Part shown: positions 42,090-53,091 of the stretch, piece by piece
Numbering within the stretch: position 1 is the first letter of the stretch
Layout of the letters: each line of letters starts with the position of its first letter
Assembly (NCBI GenBank): GCA_033557465.1
Contig: CM066035.1
Span: forward strand, 918,912,235-918,976,234
Source of the DNA: Ichthyophis bannanicus
Lineage: Eukaryota > Chordata > Amphibia > Gymnophiona > Ichthyophiidae
Reading direction: 5' to 3'
Length of the DNA: 64,000 nt
Translations under genes and position numbers: made by a program
The notes under the pieces: model-generated
Told to the model about the DNA's origin: nothing
The model's database searches: none
The model's input: the letters and a program-made list of their open reading frames with translations, nothing else

Positions 42090-43288
42090 TGTGGTCGAGA
42101 GCAGTGGAGAGAGAAGAGAACCAGGTTGAAGCTTGAGAGGTAGGAGATAGGGAAGGGAAGTCAGGAGGGAGCAGTTCAGTAATGGAAGGGAGTTGTTCGG
42201 CTACAGAGGGAGTGAGGTGACGAGAGAGAGGAGGGGGGGAAGGTGGTTTAGCTGGGGTTGCTGAAGCTCCAGAGTGGTAGCATAAGGCTGAGAGACAGAA
42301 ATGATCGGACCATGGGAGGGAATGAGCCGAGTGGTTAGTAAGGGTGAGGGAGGAAGAGGAGGGGGTCAGAAGGAGGTCAAGGATATGGCCAGCAGAGTGG
42401 GTGGGAATAGAAATATGTTGGAAAAGAGAAAGATCGTGAATGAGAGTAAGGAAGGCATGATCCCGAGGAGTAGAGGGGGAGTCGAGGTGCAAGTTAAAAT
42501 CACCAGCGATGAGGAGATGAGGGTAAAGAAGGGAGAGATCAGAGATAGAGCGAAGGAGAGAGTCCCAAAGGTCAGAGCGAAGGGCAGGAGGTGAGTATAC
42601 AAGAAGAATATGTATCGGAGGGGAAGTATGAAGATGGAGGAGAAGGGCCTCAGGGTAGGAGAGAGATGGTGGAAAAAGCTGGGTGAAAGAAAGGGAAGGG
42701 GCCAGGATAGCAGCAACTCCACCCCCAGCACGGCCAATGCGGGGGACAGAAGCCGCCGAGAACCCTGGAGGAAGACAACGGTTGAGGAGGGCGTCCTCCC
42801 CCTCCTTTAACCATGTCTCAGTAAGAAGTGTGAGGTCAAAGGTGAATTGTGAGATCATATCATGAATAAGTAAGGATTTTGATCTAAGGGAACGACAGTT
42901 GAGAAGACCAATCTTGAAGGTAGGTGGGAGAAGGGTAGAAGTGGTAAAGGGGGGGGAGAGAGGGGAACATGAGGACACGCAAGGGAGAAGGTTAGAAAAG
43001 CATCGGGAGTGTTGACAGAAACCGGAGGGTGGGCGACGCCCCCAGTGAACTGGAATAAAAGACATCGAGCAGGTGGGAGGCAGAGCAGAGGGAAGTCGAG
43101 AGGCGGATGAGTACAATACCTGAGAAGGCCAAGGAGAGGTGCAGGAGGCAGATGAAGGCAGAGATGTCAGAGCCCCCGGTCCGGTGGCAGGCGAAAGGAG
43201 AAAAGCTAAAACAAGGTAGCGACTGGAGACAAGTGAAAAGCGGCATTCGGGGCCCCTGGAGCGACCCCTTCGGCGCGCGTCTATGTCT
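41902..43288 (-). pseudogene. L2 ORF2 endonuclease domain
   Basis: Encodes KIGLLNCRSLRSKSLLIHD, LTLLTETWLKEGEDALLN, GFSAASVPRIGRAGGGVAAI, LLIAGDFNLHLDSPSTP, HISIPTHSAGHILDLLLT and PWSDHFCLSALCYH, the ordered AP-endonuclease motifs. A long Ser/Pro-rich N-terminal leader precedes it. The open frame actually extends past the insertion boundary into L1 sequence, so the true start is inside 43,288. Confidence 0.88.
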
Positions 43289-43383
43289 ATAATGGCGTGC
43301 ATAAGGTTTTTGAGTCAGCGAGTGAAGCGGGCCCCTACATAGACCAGCTGCGGAGTGAGGATGGAGGATCTGGGCCTGAATGA
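43289..43383 (+). pseudogene. L1-like ORF1, C-terminal end after the L2 insertion
   Basis: Codes for NGVHKVFESASEA, the usual end motif of this ORF1 family, in the frame that continues from 39,859 once the L2 and one ATAATG copy are removed. It ends with TGA at 43381-43383. Confidence 0.75.
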
Positions 43384-44408
43384 TGTGGTGGGCCTGCTAT
43401 GCAGTGTGGAGGAGCCATGTTTTACCCCCTGGCTGAGGGGGGCTTTTGGACCAGCTTGGGTTTTGTTCCGGGGGGGGCCTCGGCGGCCTGCTGACTGCTG
43501 ACGGGATATCCCCCTACCCCCTGAAGAGCTCTGCTATGGCGGGGGGGGGGACAAGTTGTGTCTCTGCGGGGTCCTCTTTTGCCGCTCTCTGCTTCCTGTG
43601 TAGGACCGGAGCCTTTTACCTATGGCGTCGGATGAGAGCCTGCTCCCCATGTTATGTTCGGCCTGCAGGAACGGCACCACAGCGGCTGGTCTAATGTGGT
43701 CGCTGTCTGTGTGTTGGAGATGCCGCTCCTGCCTTATTGTTGGTGGACTATCCAGGAGATGAGAACTTGCTCGGCCCGGCCTTGGGCCCCCTTTCTTCCT
43801 GCACTGCCGGGTTTGGTTGGCGTGAAGAGAGGAATGAAGAGGACGTCACCTCTCGGCGGATCACACCTGCGGATGTGCAGGACATTGGGAGGGTTGTTAA
43901 TTGTGTCCGGGGTGGTATTAATTTGTATTATGTTTGTGGAGGGTATGGGGTTGTTATACCTGTTGTTTGTTGGGGAATGAGAGGGTGGTGGGGAGAGCAG
44001 GGTAGGTCATTTGCGGTAGATGACTGTGGGAGGTGGGGGGGGGTCTGCATGGCGGGGTGTAGCATGGGGGGGAGCGGGGGTGGGGGGAGTGGCAGCGGGA
44101 TAAGTGAGCAATGTATGCCTATAATAGTGAGAGGGGAAGGGGGTCTGGAGCACATCAAGCGTGATCCCGGTAAGAGGGAAGTGGGGGAGCGACAGAGAAG
44201 GATGGGGGTTCTGAGGGAGGGGGGGTGGGTGGGGCGGGAGGGGGGAGGGGGATCCAGAACACACAGAGGAACTCTTGTTGGTTTTTCGGAATAGAAGCTG
44301 GGAGCCATCTATTGACTGAGGGGGGACTTCAGGCTGGGGGGTCCCACCCGTCCCGCCCTATTTTTACTACATGTTGGATAAATATAACTTGTTTCCCTAT
44401 AATCCCCC
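43384..44408 (+). other. L1-like inter-ORF region
   Basis: G-rich sequence between the ORF1 stop and the ORF2 domain start, with poly(G) runs (43,530-43,550; 44,030-44,100; 44,210-44,250). The open frames across it are low-complexity. It may include degraded ORF2 leader; the ORF2 frame has a stop at 44,400. Confidence 0.5.
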
Positions 44409-46592
44409 TTGAGGGTTGTTTCTTGGAATGTGTGTGGTGTCGGTAACCCCATTAAGAGATATAAAGTGTTGCAGGCTTTAACCCGGCTGAAATGTGATGT
44501 TGCCATGCTACAGGAGACCCACCAGACGGCCGAAGAGCATGCTAAATTGCGGAAGACTTGGGTGGGGCAGAGTTGGGGTGCCCCGGCCAAGGGGAAAAAG
44601 GGTGGAGTGGTCATTTTGATTAGCAACCAGGTTCGTTTTGAGTTGGAAAAGCAGTACTCAGACCCAGAGGGTAGGTATATTCTGCTATATGGCTGCCTCG
44701 AGGGCCGGCCCATTGTGCTGGGCAACCTGTATGGACCCAATGTGTTGGATCGGGAGTTTTATGCCCGCTTAGCCTCCCGGGTGGAGCAGTTGCCGGATGT
44801 TCCGTTGATTATGGCTGGAGACTTGAATGGGGTGGATATTGAGCTTGACACCTGTGAAGGTGGGAGTGACAGAGTGCGAGCCCCGACCACTAAGGTGTTG
44901 CGGGGGCTATGCCATCGTTTGGGGATGGTGGATCCTTGGCGGCTGTTGCATCCGCTCGAAAAAGATTTTACACACCAGTCGAGAGCCCACGGCTCTAGTG
45001 CTCGTATCGATTACGTGTTGGTCTCGGAAAGACTCTTTGCGCGGGTTGGTGACGCACAAATAGGCCCCTTGGCGGTGTCCAATCATGCCCCAGTCTGGGT
45101 AGATCTTTCATGGGGGGGTCCGGTCCCTTCATCGCGTGTTTGGCGATTTTCAATGGGGCTATATCATGACGCTAATTTCCGTGATCATCTTGTACGGTGT
45201 TGGAAGGACTTTATGGTCCATCATGAGCAGCACCAGGATGAACCGGAGTTGCTCTGGGAAACGGCAAAGGCTGTGCTACGGGGCAATGTCATCGAATATA
45301 CTGCAAGAAAGCGTAAGTTGCTGGCGGCGCAAATTGTTCACTTGGAGCGGCAGGTTGTGCGGGCTCGGCGGCGCTGTGCTGGGGATCCTAGCAGGGCTCA
45401 TAAGCGCAGCCTTTGGGAGCTGCAAACCTCTCTTGGTGAGCTGCTCCACCAGCGAGCAAAGAAATCTCACATGTATTACCGATATCAATTATACCACTTT
45501 GGAGATAGACCTGGGAAACTGTTAGCGCGATGCCTGCAGGGCAGCCGGGGGGCTCGGATGATTGCCGCGCTCCGGGATGAGCGGGGTTGCTTGCAGAGGG
45601 AGAATTCGGCCATAGCACGTACATTCCGTTCCTTTTTTCAGCAGCTATATGCGAGGAGGGAAGGGTCCCTTACCGAAATGCAGAATTATTTACGGGGGGT
45701 ACAGTTGCCCACAGTGACGGCTGATCAACGGGCATATTTGGACGCCCCGGTCACGGTGGAGGAAGTTGGTGGTGTCATTCACAGAGCTGCTTGCTGTAAA
45801 GCGCCTGGCCCTGATGGTTTTGGGGCAGAGTTTTATAAGCTGCTGGGGGATCTTGTGCCCCCCGTGTTGGTGGCGCTGTATCATCGTAGAGTGGCGCAGG
45901 GGACCTTCGCGTGGGGCACCAATCATGCATATGTCACCTTAATCCCTAAGCCCGGCAAGGATCCCACTCAGGCGACGTCTTATAGGCCCATCTCTCTGTT
46001 GAATTTTGACCTAAAAATACTGGCTAAGGTCTTGGCGAATAGACTTGCCTCTGTTTTGGGAGACTTGGTGCATGATTCTCAAGTTGGCTTTGTTAAGGGG
46101 CGATATGCGGTGAGGAACTTACGGAAAATCTTGGCTTCACTTGAGTGGGTGCGTGAAAAGGATTTATCTTCGCTCTTGGTTAGCTTCGACGTGGAGAAAG
46201 CATTTGACCAGGTGCATTGGGATTATTTGAAGTATCTTTTACCGTATTATGGCCTGGGGGACTCCTTCTGTAAGATGGTGAATGTGCTCTATGCGGACCC
46301 TACAGCGGGAATTCTCTGTAATGGGGTGATCTCGGAAAGCTTTCGTTTAGAGCGGGGTACCCGCCAGGGATGCCCACTCTCCCCCTTGCTCTTTGTGCTG
46401 ACCTTAGACCCGCTTCTACGGCGAATAGAGGAGTCCCCGGGTATTTTTGGCGTACGTATTGGGTTGCATGAGTTCAAAGTGGCTGCTTTTGCCGACGATA
46501 TGTTGGTCCACCTTACGTGGCCCCCAGCTATCACTGCCCCGGTTACTGGAGAAGTTCTCCCTTTATGGCAGATTTGCAGGCTTACGTCTTAA
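44409..46592 (+). pseudogene. L1-like ORF2: endonuclease and most of the RT
   Basis: VVSWNVCGVGNPIKR, MLQETHQT, PLIMAGDLNGVDIELD, RIDYVLVSERL and VSNHAPVWVDL make up the AP endonuclease (about residues 1-225); the last box usually reads SDH. The RT has ATSYRPISLLNFDLKILAKV, QVGFVKGRYAVRN, VSFDVEKAFDQVHWDYL, GTRQGCPLSPLLFVLTLDPLL and AAFADDMLVHL. No ATG lies in frame before VVSW: the preceding in-frame codon set contains TAA at 44400. The frame is lost at about 46,530. Confidence 0.9.
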
Positions 46593-48207
46593 TCTGGACA
46601 AGTCGGAGGCTTTGGATGTGGGGGGGCGGTTGCAAGTGCGCTGGCAGGGGAGTTTCCCGCTTCGTTGGGCTGCAGAGTCCTTTGTTTATCTAGGTATCTT
46701 GCTGACTAGGACGCCATCTCTGCTTTATAAAGTCAATTTTGAGTGAGTTCTTTCTAGGCTCCGAGCGCAATTACAGGCATGGGCACCCCTGCCGTTGTCC
46801 CTACTGGGTAGAGTGGCTGCTTTGGGGATGGTGGTTCTCCCCAGAGTGCTTTATTGGCTGCAAACTTTACCGGTGTGGTTATTGAGGCGTGACTTAAGGC
46901 GTCTGGAGCGGGAAATTTGTGTGTTTCTTTGGAAGGGCGCTAGAGCGCGTATACCGCTGGCTAGGATGAGAGGTGGGTGGCACGCGGGAGGTGTTGGGGT
47001 TCCGGATATTTGGAAGTATGCGCTGGCCTGTCAGGCCCGCCACCTCGCCGACTGGTTGGGGGATACTGAGGTGTATACACCCCGGGCCTTTGAAGAGGCC
47101 TTTGTGGCCCCGCACACTCTGGATGCAGTATTGCATTTAAACCGCCTAGCTTTGCCGGCTCGCCTGACAGGCAGTGTCTTGATGCGGGCGCCGCGGCATA
47201 AGTGGCAACAGATCAATAAATATTGGGGACGCAATCCTGAGGTTTCCAGTTGGTTGCCTCTACGGGGCAACGCTTCCTTCACCCCGGGTTCTGACTCAGT
47301 TTCCCTTCGGCGCTGGGAACAGTCGGGGATAAAGCGGATTGGGCATGTGGTCGATCCGGACGGAAGATGTAAGGCATTGGGGGTGCTTTGTCGGGAATAT
47401 GGCTTGAACCTGGGGAAGTCGGTTTTCGCCTACGTGCAATTGTCTCACTATGTTGGTTCACTGTCGGGGCGTGATCTGCATGCGGAGCGTTCCGCACAGA
47501 TTCTTGAATTTTTTGCCCTGGGGGTGGAGTGTCCCCCGACTATAGCTCTGTTAAAAGGGCGGTTGGATTCCCTCGACTCGTCTATTGATTATTCGAGGGT
47601 GGAACATTCCTGGGCGAGAGAATTAGGTTGGGAGATACCCCCTGGCTCTGTCCGGGACGCGTTGGGGCGGATTGCGCACTTGGTCGAGGGGGCCCGATGG
47701 CGTGAGATCCAGTTTAAATGCATTCTTCGAGCCCACTTCTCTCCGCGGCGAGCGCTGAGGAGTTGTATCGCAACTCATGGGGGGTGTCCCAAATGTTCCT
47801 GTTCTTTAGCGGACCTGGGTCATATGTGGTGGGGTTGCCCTCTTGTTCGCCGCTACTGGTTGCGCATTGGGGAGTATATTGGTGGTCTGTTGCAACAGCG
47901 GGTCTGCTGGACGGGACCGTTGGTGGTTCTAGATCAGTTGGGACCACTCCACCCTAAGGGACGCTGGGAGAGAATATTGGTGCGGAAGGCCTGTCTGGTG
48001 GGTAAGGGCCCGATTCTTCACCGGTGGAGGGAACCTACGGCCCCCACGTTTTGGGAATGGCGCAATAGCCTGCATCAGTTTATGCTCATGGAAAGGAGGA
48101 GTGCGCAGCGGCACCCCCGGAGGTGGGCCACCTTTTTGCTAGTTTGGATGCCCTATATTCAGGGGCTGGGGCCTAGATCCCGTAGTGAAGTGCTTAAAGT
48201 GGGGTAG
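46530..48207 (+). pseudogene. L1-like ORF2, RT thumb and C-terminal domain, frame-shifted
   Basis: Continues with FAGLRLNLDKSEAL and WAAESFVYLGILLTR, then a TGA at about 46,744, then 46795-48207 open for 470 codons (VVLPRVLYWLQTLPVWLLR, WKGARARIPLARMRGGWHAG, VGVPDIWKYALACQARHLADW). Near the end is the zinc-like CPKCSCSLADLGHMWWGCP typical of L1/Tx1 ORF2. It stops with TAG at 48205-48207. Confidence 0.88.
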
Positions 48208-48495
48208 TAGTGGGTGGGGCGGAGTGTTGCTCCTTGGTATGGTTTCTTGTGGAGTTCTGGTTCCTGGGGGGGGGGACGACTGGGGGGGATTTGGATACTT
48301 TGGTGTAGATAAGTATTGTTCAACTTGTTGTCGTTATACTCCTTGGGCGGTGGACAAGACATAGCCTTGTCCGGGAGGTGCCATTGTACAATACTGACGG
48401 TTGTTGTGTACCAATGGCTTTGTTGGCCGTTTGTTGTTATTGTCTTATATGATATTAATAAACAGATTTGGCAAAAAAAAAAGAAGCGATAAGGA

Positions 48496-49156
48496 TTATC
48501 CAAGACAGATGAAGCACTATCTTGGAGACACTACTAAGGCTAGACAAAAAGTAGTGGAAGACAAGACTGGAACTTGTAGAAAAGTACCAGTAGTCCAATC
48601 ACTGGAACTCCTTCATGGGCAGCTGCTGAATAGAACAGTGGAGAGAATCTTTCCGTTTTTAACAGAGAGAACAGACAGAACAAGAGGAGAAAATCCTGTT
48701 CTTGTCTGATGAGTTGCCCAAATGAAAGAAGGGAGGTTACTCCAGAGAGAAAACTCCACACTGGAAAGGAAAGAAAGACTAGAAAGGCTAAGAAAGCCTT
48801 CCAGTGGTATGGTACCACTCTTACAGGGGAAACCCTGGAAAAGAGGGTAAAGAAAAATAGGAGCTGAAGGGTGACTTGCCATATGGTAAGTCTGTAGAAG
48901 GAAAAATTTCATGTTGGTACAGAAAAACTATCATGGGATAGTTGGTAAACCTCTCTTCATGGCAGGAAGAGGAGGAAGAACCCTGTGACCCATAGACATG
49001 AATATCCTGACAGCTCAGCATACCTAAGAGCAAGTGGATGTCCTGGAACAGGAATCCATGTGTAGAGTTTTAAATGAAAAAACAGTGAAAAAACTTCTGC
49101 TGAGAAGAAATGAACTGTAGGTTATAAAGAGATTAATTAGAACCCTATTGCAGGGT
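48496..49156 (-). other. DIRS-C interior, no recognisable domain
   Basis: Native DIRS-C sequence to the right of the L1 insertion. Minus-strand frames are short, Leu/Phe/Ser-rich and lack RT motifs. Confidence 0.45.
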
Positions 49157-49840
49157 TTATTTTTCCTGGCTTGAATTTGGATTCTTCAGACCAGGGCGAG
49201 GTTTCCACTGCTTGGGAACATCTGTATGATGGGCAGGAGAAGAATAAAACCTTCTTCTTTTAGGGAAAGAAGGTTTGGTAGGGCATTTCCTACCTACTGG
49301 GGAAGGAGAAGGCTTAGGATAGCCCTCAGAAACAGGGAAGTCAGTGGAGCACTGAGCAACCTGACGTAAAGACTCCTTATTGAAGAGATTTTCTCCAGTA
49401 CAAGGAGTATTTCCCAGTCTTTGTTGTGCCCATCTGTTCAAGTCTGAAGCTTGGAGCCAGGCTCTACGTCGTGCTCCTATGGCTATAGCAGAGGTTCTGC
49501 TAACAGACTCAAAAGAGTCTAGTGAAGCACGAGTAAGAAACCAAGAGATATTTTGACTATGACTAAGCAGTAAGGCTCTGAAAGAAAAAGAGTTAAAAGA
49601 TATAATTTCTTTGTGACCTCCTGAAGGGATAGACTCATATAAAAAAATATATGAGAGAATCCTTGTTGACAGCATAGATGTTTGGAAGGTTTGACGTCCA
49701 AAGGCATCTAGTGTTCTAGACTCACGACCTGGTGGGTAAGAAGAGTGCTTCTTCTTACTTTTCACCTTCCTCATTGCTGATTCCACCGCAATAGAAAGAT
49801 GGGGAAGTTGAGTCTTTTGAAACCCTGGAGAGGGGGGCAC
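49157..49840 (-). pseudogene. DIRS-C gag, C-terminal half
   Basis: 227 codons: FQKTQLPHLSIAVESAMRK, PPGRESRTLDAFGRQTFQT, FESVSRTSAIAIGARRRAWL, and a basic end PKRRRFYSS. It aligns by eye, block by block, with the gag of DIRS-B (FRKTQLPHTSMVVESAM, PPGRESRALDTIGRKAYQ). A hAT element (49865-53083) separates it from the gag N-terminal half. Confidence 0.85.
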
Positions 49841-50859
49841 CTGATACAGAAGATCAGTTGCTGTCAGGGGCGGCCCAAGGGGGGTGCGGGGCCATGTGCG
49901 GAGACTCGGTGCGGGGCCTCATTTGCATAAGGGGCCTCATTTGCATAAATATTTGCATAATGTTACCATACACGAACTTTTAGTAAACATGCCTCTTAAT
50001 GAGTGTATGAATAAAGAAAGACTAAAAGACTTCTACATTACTATAATCCAATACCAACCGCCAGGCACATTAGGAACTACTACAAACACTGCCCATTTAG
50101 AACCCATAGCAAACCCGCCGTATCCTAACAGCACTACCAGGACTCATAAAGCACCATACCCTAACTATCAAAAGGAAACGCTGCAAATATTAAACCAATA
50201 CATTTCAGAGAACAACAATACATGACCTACTGGGGAAAGAGAACAAGTGGCAATGTCAAATAGGAATTACATAAACAGAATACCTCAGCTCAGTTACACA
50301 TGCAGAACATAGACCATCACCAAACAAGGAATCACAATTTAGAAACAGGAAGACAATAATTAAACTGGGAATCCCAAAAGCCAAACTTGGAATGTACAAC
50401 ACTGTAGAAATAAAACTATACATTAATTTGCTCTTGTACTAAACAAAGCGCAGACGTTAATGATGCACATTTCCCAGAGCTGACATATTCCAATTAATAA
50501 ATTCAAAATAAAGAGATATTTTTCTACCTTTTGTGCATTTTTTTTCAGCTGCAATTGCTCCAGCCACTTTCTTCTGGTTTCTTCGTGTCTTCCGCTAATT
50601 CTTCATCGTCTGCTGTCCATTTGTCTTTTCTTCTCTCTTCTAGTTTTTTTCCATTCTCTCTCTACATCTGCTTTAACATACTAATCTTTCTCCTTTTTGC
50701 TCTTTCCTCATTCCTATTTCATCCACTCAAATTTTACCCCTCCATCCTCAATCCCCACCTACTCTCCCAATATCCGGACAATTGTAGATTTGTCTTCCCT
50801 CCCACACAAAATATTTTTTCCCTCTCCATTTCACTCTCCCAGCTCCATCCCATTCTAAT

Positions 50860-52560
50860 CCTCCCCCAACATCAGCTCCATTCTAGTTCCAGTCCCACCC
50901 AGCATCCGCTCCCTTCTAGTCCCCGCATCAGCCCATTTCCAGTCCTAGCCCCCCATAAGCCCATTTCCAGTCCTAGCTCCCCCATCTATTTGCAGTCCCA
51001 TCCAAGTCCCTCCATCAGCTCATTTCCAATCCCAGCCCCCCATGAGCCCATTTCTAGTCCTTTCCTAGCCCCACCATCAGCCCATGTCAAATCCTAGCTC
51101 CCCTCCACTCAGCCCATTTCCAATCCAAGCCCCCCATGAGCCTACTTCCAGTTCTAGCCCCTTCATGAGTCCATTTCAATCCAAACCCCCACCACAGCCC
51201 ATTTCCAATCTTAGCACCCCCAACAGCCAATTTCCAGTCCTATTCTAGCCCATCAGCCCATTTCCTGTCCTAGCCCCCCCCCTCACCCATTTCCAGTCCT
51301 AGCTCCCTCCCCCTCACAACCCATTTCCATTCCAAGCCCCCGTCCCCATCAGCTATTTGCAGTTCAAGCCCTCCTTCCACTCAGCCCATTTCCAGTCCTA
51401 GCCTCCTCATAGCCCATTACTAGTCCTAACCCCCCATCAGCCCATTACGTCCTAACCCCCCATCACCCTATTTCCAGTCCTAGCCCCCCATCAGCCTATT
51501 TCCAGTCTTAGCCCCCCTCCCATAGCCAATTACCAGTCCTACCCCCCCATCAGCCCATTTCCAGTCTTAGCCCCCCATAGCCCATTACCAGTCCTAACCC
51601 CCCCATCACCCTATTTCCAGTCCTAGCCCCCCATCAGCCCATTTCCAGTCTTAGCCCCCCATAGCCCATTACCAGTCCTAACCCCCCCATCACCCTATTT
51701 CCAGTCCTAGCCCCCCCATCAGCCTATTTTCAGTCTTAGAACCCCCCCCATATCCATTTTCCATTCCTTACCCCCCCCATCCGCCCAATTACAGTCTTAG
51801 CCTCCCCCCCCCTGGCCCATTACCAGTCCTAACCCTCCCCCCCCCATCAGCCCATTACCAGTCCTAGCCTCCCCCCCCCCATGGCCCATTACCAGTCCTA
51901 ACACCCCCCCATGGCCCATTACCTGTCCTAACCCCCCCCCCCATGGCCCATTACCAGTCCTAACCCCCCCCCGGCCCATTACATTTCCTTACACCCCCCC
52001 CCATCTGCCCACTTCCAGTCTTAGCCCCCCCATAGCCCATTACCAGTCCTAACCCCCCCATCAGCCCATTTCCAGTCCTACCCCCCACTTCCAGCCTTAG
52101 CCCCCTCCCCATAGTCAATTACCAGTCCTAACCCCCCCCATCAGCCCATTTCCAGTCCTACCCCCCACTTCCAGCCTTAGCCCCCTCCCCATAGCCCATT
52201 ACCAGTCCAAACCCCCCCATCAGCCCAATTCGCCCCCCCATAGCCCATTTCCAGTCCTAACCCCCCCATCAGCCCACTTAGCCCCCCCCCATAGCCCATT
52301 ACCAGTCCTAACCCCCCCCCCCATCAGCCCACTTCCAGTCTTAGCCTCCCCCCCATGGCCCATTACCAGTCCTAACCACCCCACCCCCCGGCCCATTACC
52401 AGTCCTCACCCCCCCACCCCCCTGGCCCATGACCAGGCCTCACCACCCCCCCCCCCCATCAGCCCACTTCCAGTTTAGCCTCACCCTCCCATAAGCCTAC
52501 TTCCAGTTTAGCCTCCCCCCCCCCCATAGCCCATTACCAGTCCTAACCCCCCCCCCTCCC
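50860..52560 (+). repeat. C-rich minisatellite, ~30-bp unit
   Basis: Variants of CCCATTTCCAGTCCTAGCCCCCCATCAG repeated for about 1.7 kb, most regular at 51,400-52,200. Long poly(C) runs vary in length between units. Confidence 0.9.
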
Positions 52561-52589
52561 CTATCATTCCAAATTAAAATTAAAAAAAA

Positions 52590-52985
52590 ACCCAAACCGG
52601 CTGCTTCTGCCGCGGCAGCTTCAAGAGCTCTGCCGCGGCAGCATCAAGAGCTCTGCCGCGGGGCCCCCCCCTGCCCGGCAGAGCCTCCGTGCATCTTCAG
52701 CTCTTCACGTCCAAAACGCGGGCTTTTTTCAGAGCCGCGAGAGTTTCTTTTCTCGCGGCTCTGTTAATCCCGCCGAGGGTGATGCAGCCCCGCGGGATTA
52801 AGAGAGCCGCGAGAAAAGAAACTCTCGCGGCTCTGAAAGAAGCCCGCGTTTTGGACGTGAAGAGCTGAAGATGCACGGAGGCTCTGCCGGGCAGGGGGGG
52901 GCCCCGCGGCAGAGCTCTTGAAGCTGCCGCGGCAGAGCTCTTGAAGCTGCCGCGGCAGAAGCAGCCGGTTTTTTTTTTTTTTTTT
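52590..52985. repeat. near-perfect palindrome, arms ~185 bp, GC-rich
   Basis: The left arm, about 52,596-52,772 (starting ACCGGCTGCTTCTGCCGCGG), is the reverse complement of the right arm, about 52,790-52,972 (ending CCGCGGCAGAAGCAGCCGGT). The loop is about 20 nt around CCGAGGGTGATGCAGCCCC. Both arms contain internal repeats of AAGAGCTCTGCCGCGGCAG type. Mismatches are few. Confidence 0.9.
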
Positions 52986-53091
52986 TTAACTTGGGATGCT
53001 TAAGAATGTTTTTTGCGCGGGGCCCCCTGAAACGCGGGGCCCTGTGCAAAAAACATTCTTGCTCAATGGACGGGCCGGCCCTGGTTGCTGT

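Larger units (their letters stand above)
39860..43288 (-). mobile_element. near-full-length L2-clade LINE inserted in L1 ORF1
   Basis: Minus strand. The junctions share ATAATG (39854-39859 and 43289-43294). The 3' end at the left carries the L2 signature (ATACCGCCTTTC...GCGGTTTACAG on the plus strand) and a short GTTCAT repeat tail. The endonuclease and RT ORFs cover nearly the whole length with only about two frameshifts, so it is relatively young. There is a poly(A)-like run at 39,924-39,943. Confidence 0.88.
38936..48480 (+). mobile_element. L1/Tx1-like LINE inserted in DIRS-C, itself split by an L2
   Basis: Target duplication of 15 bp, AAGAAGCGATAAGGA, at 38921-38935 and 48481-48495. Plus strand: short 5'UTR, ORF1 (39094 onward), ORF2 (about 44409-48207), a 3'UTR with ATTAATAAACAG and a poly(A) tail at 48,473-48,480. 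The L2 at 39860-43288 splits ORF1. Without the L2 the element is about 6.1 kb, full length. ORF2 has one frameshift and one stop. Confidence 0.92.
49865..53083. mobile_element. non-autonomous hAT element, 3.2 kb, with minisatellite and long hairpin
   Basis: Starts CAGGGGCGGCCC and ends GGGCCGGCCCTG. It is flanked by a perfect 8-bp duplication GTTGCTGT (49857-49864 and 53084-53091) inside DIRS-C gag. No transposase is seen. The interior order is AT-rich, C-rich minisatellite, large palindrome, palindromic right end, as in the 17.5-kb element. Confidence 0.92.

Noticed and set aside
43928..44308. Open frames on both strands in the L1 inter-ORF region
   Set aside because: Gly/Arg or Pro/Thr low-complexity translations of a G-rich stretch, with no family motif.
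50860..52560. CCCATT and CCCTAA-like repeats as a possible interstitial telomere
   Set aside because: The unit is about 30 bp and irregular, never a run of TTAGGG/CCCTAA. It is a minisatellite inside a hAT element.
52798..53083. C-terminal ~95 codons of the DIRS-C gag frame
   Set aside because: The sequence belongs to the hAT element, bounded by the GTTGCTGT duplication, so it is a chance readthrough rather than gag.
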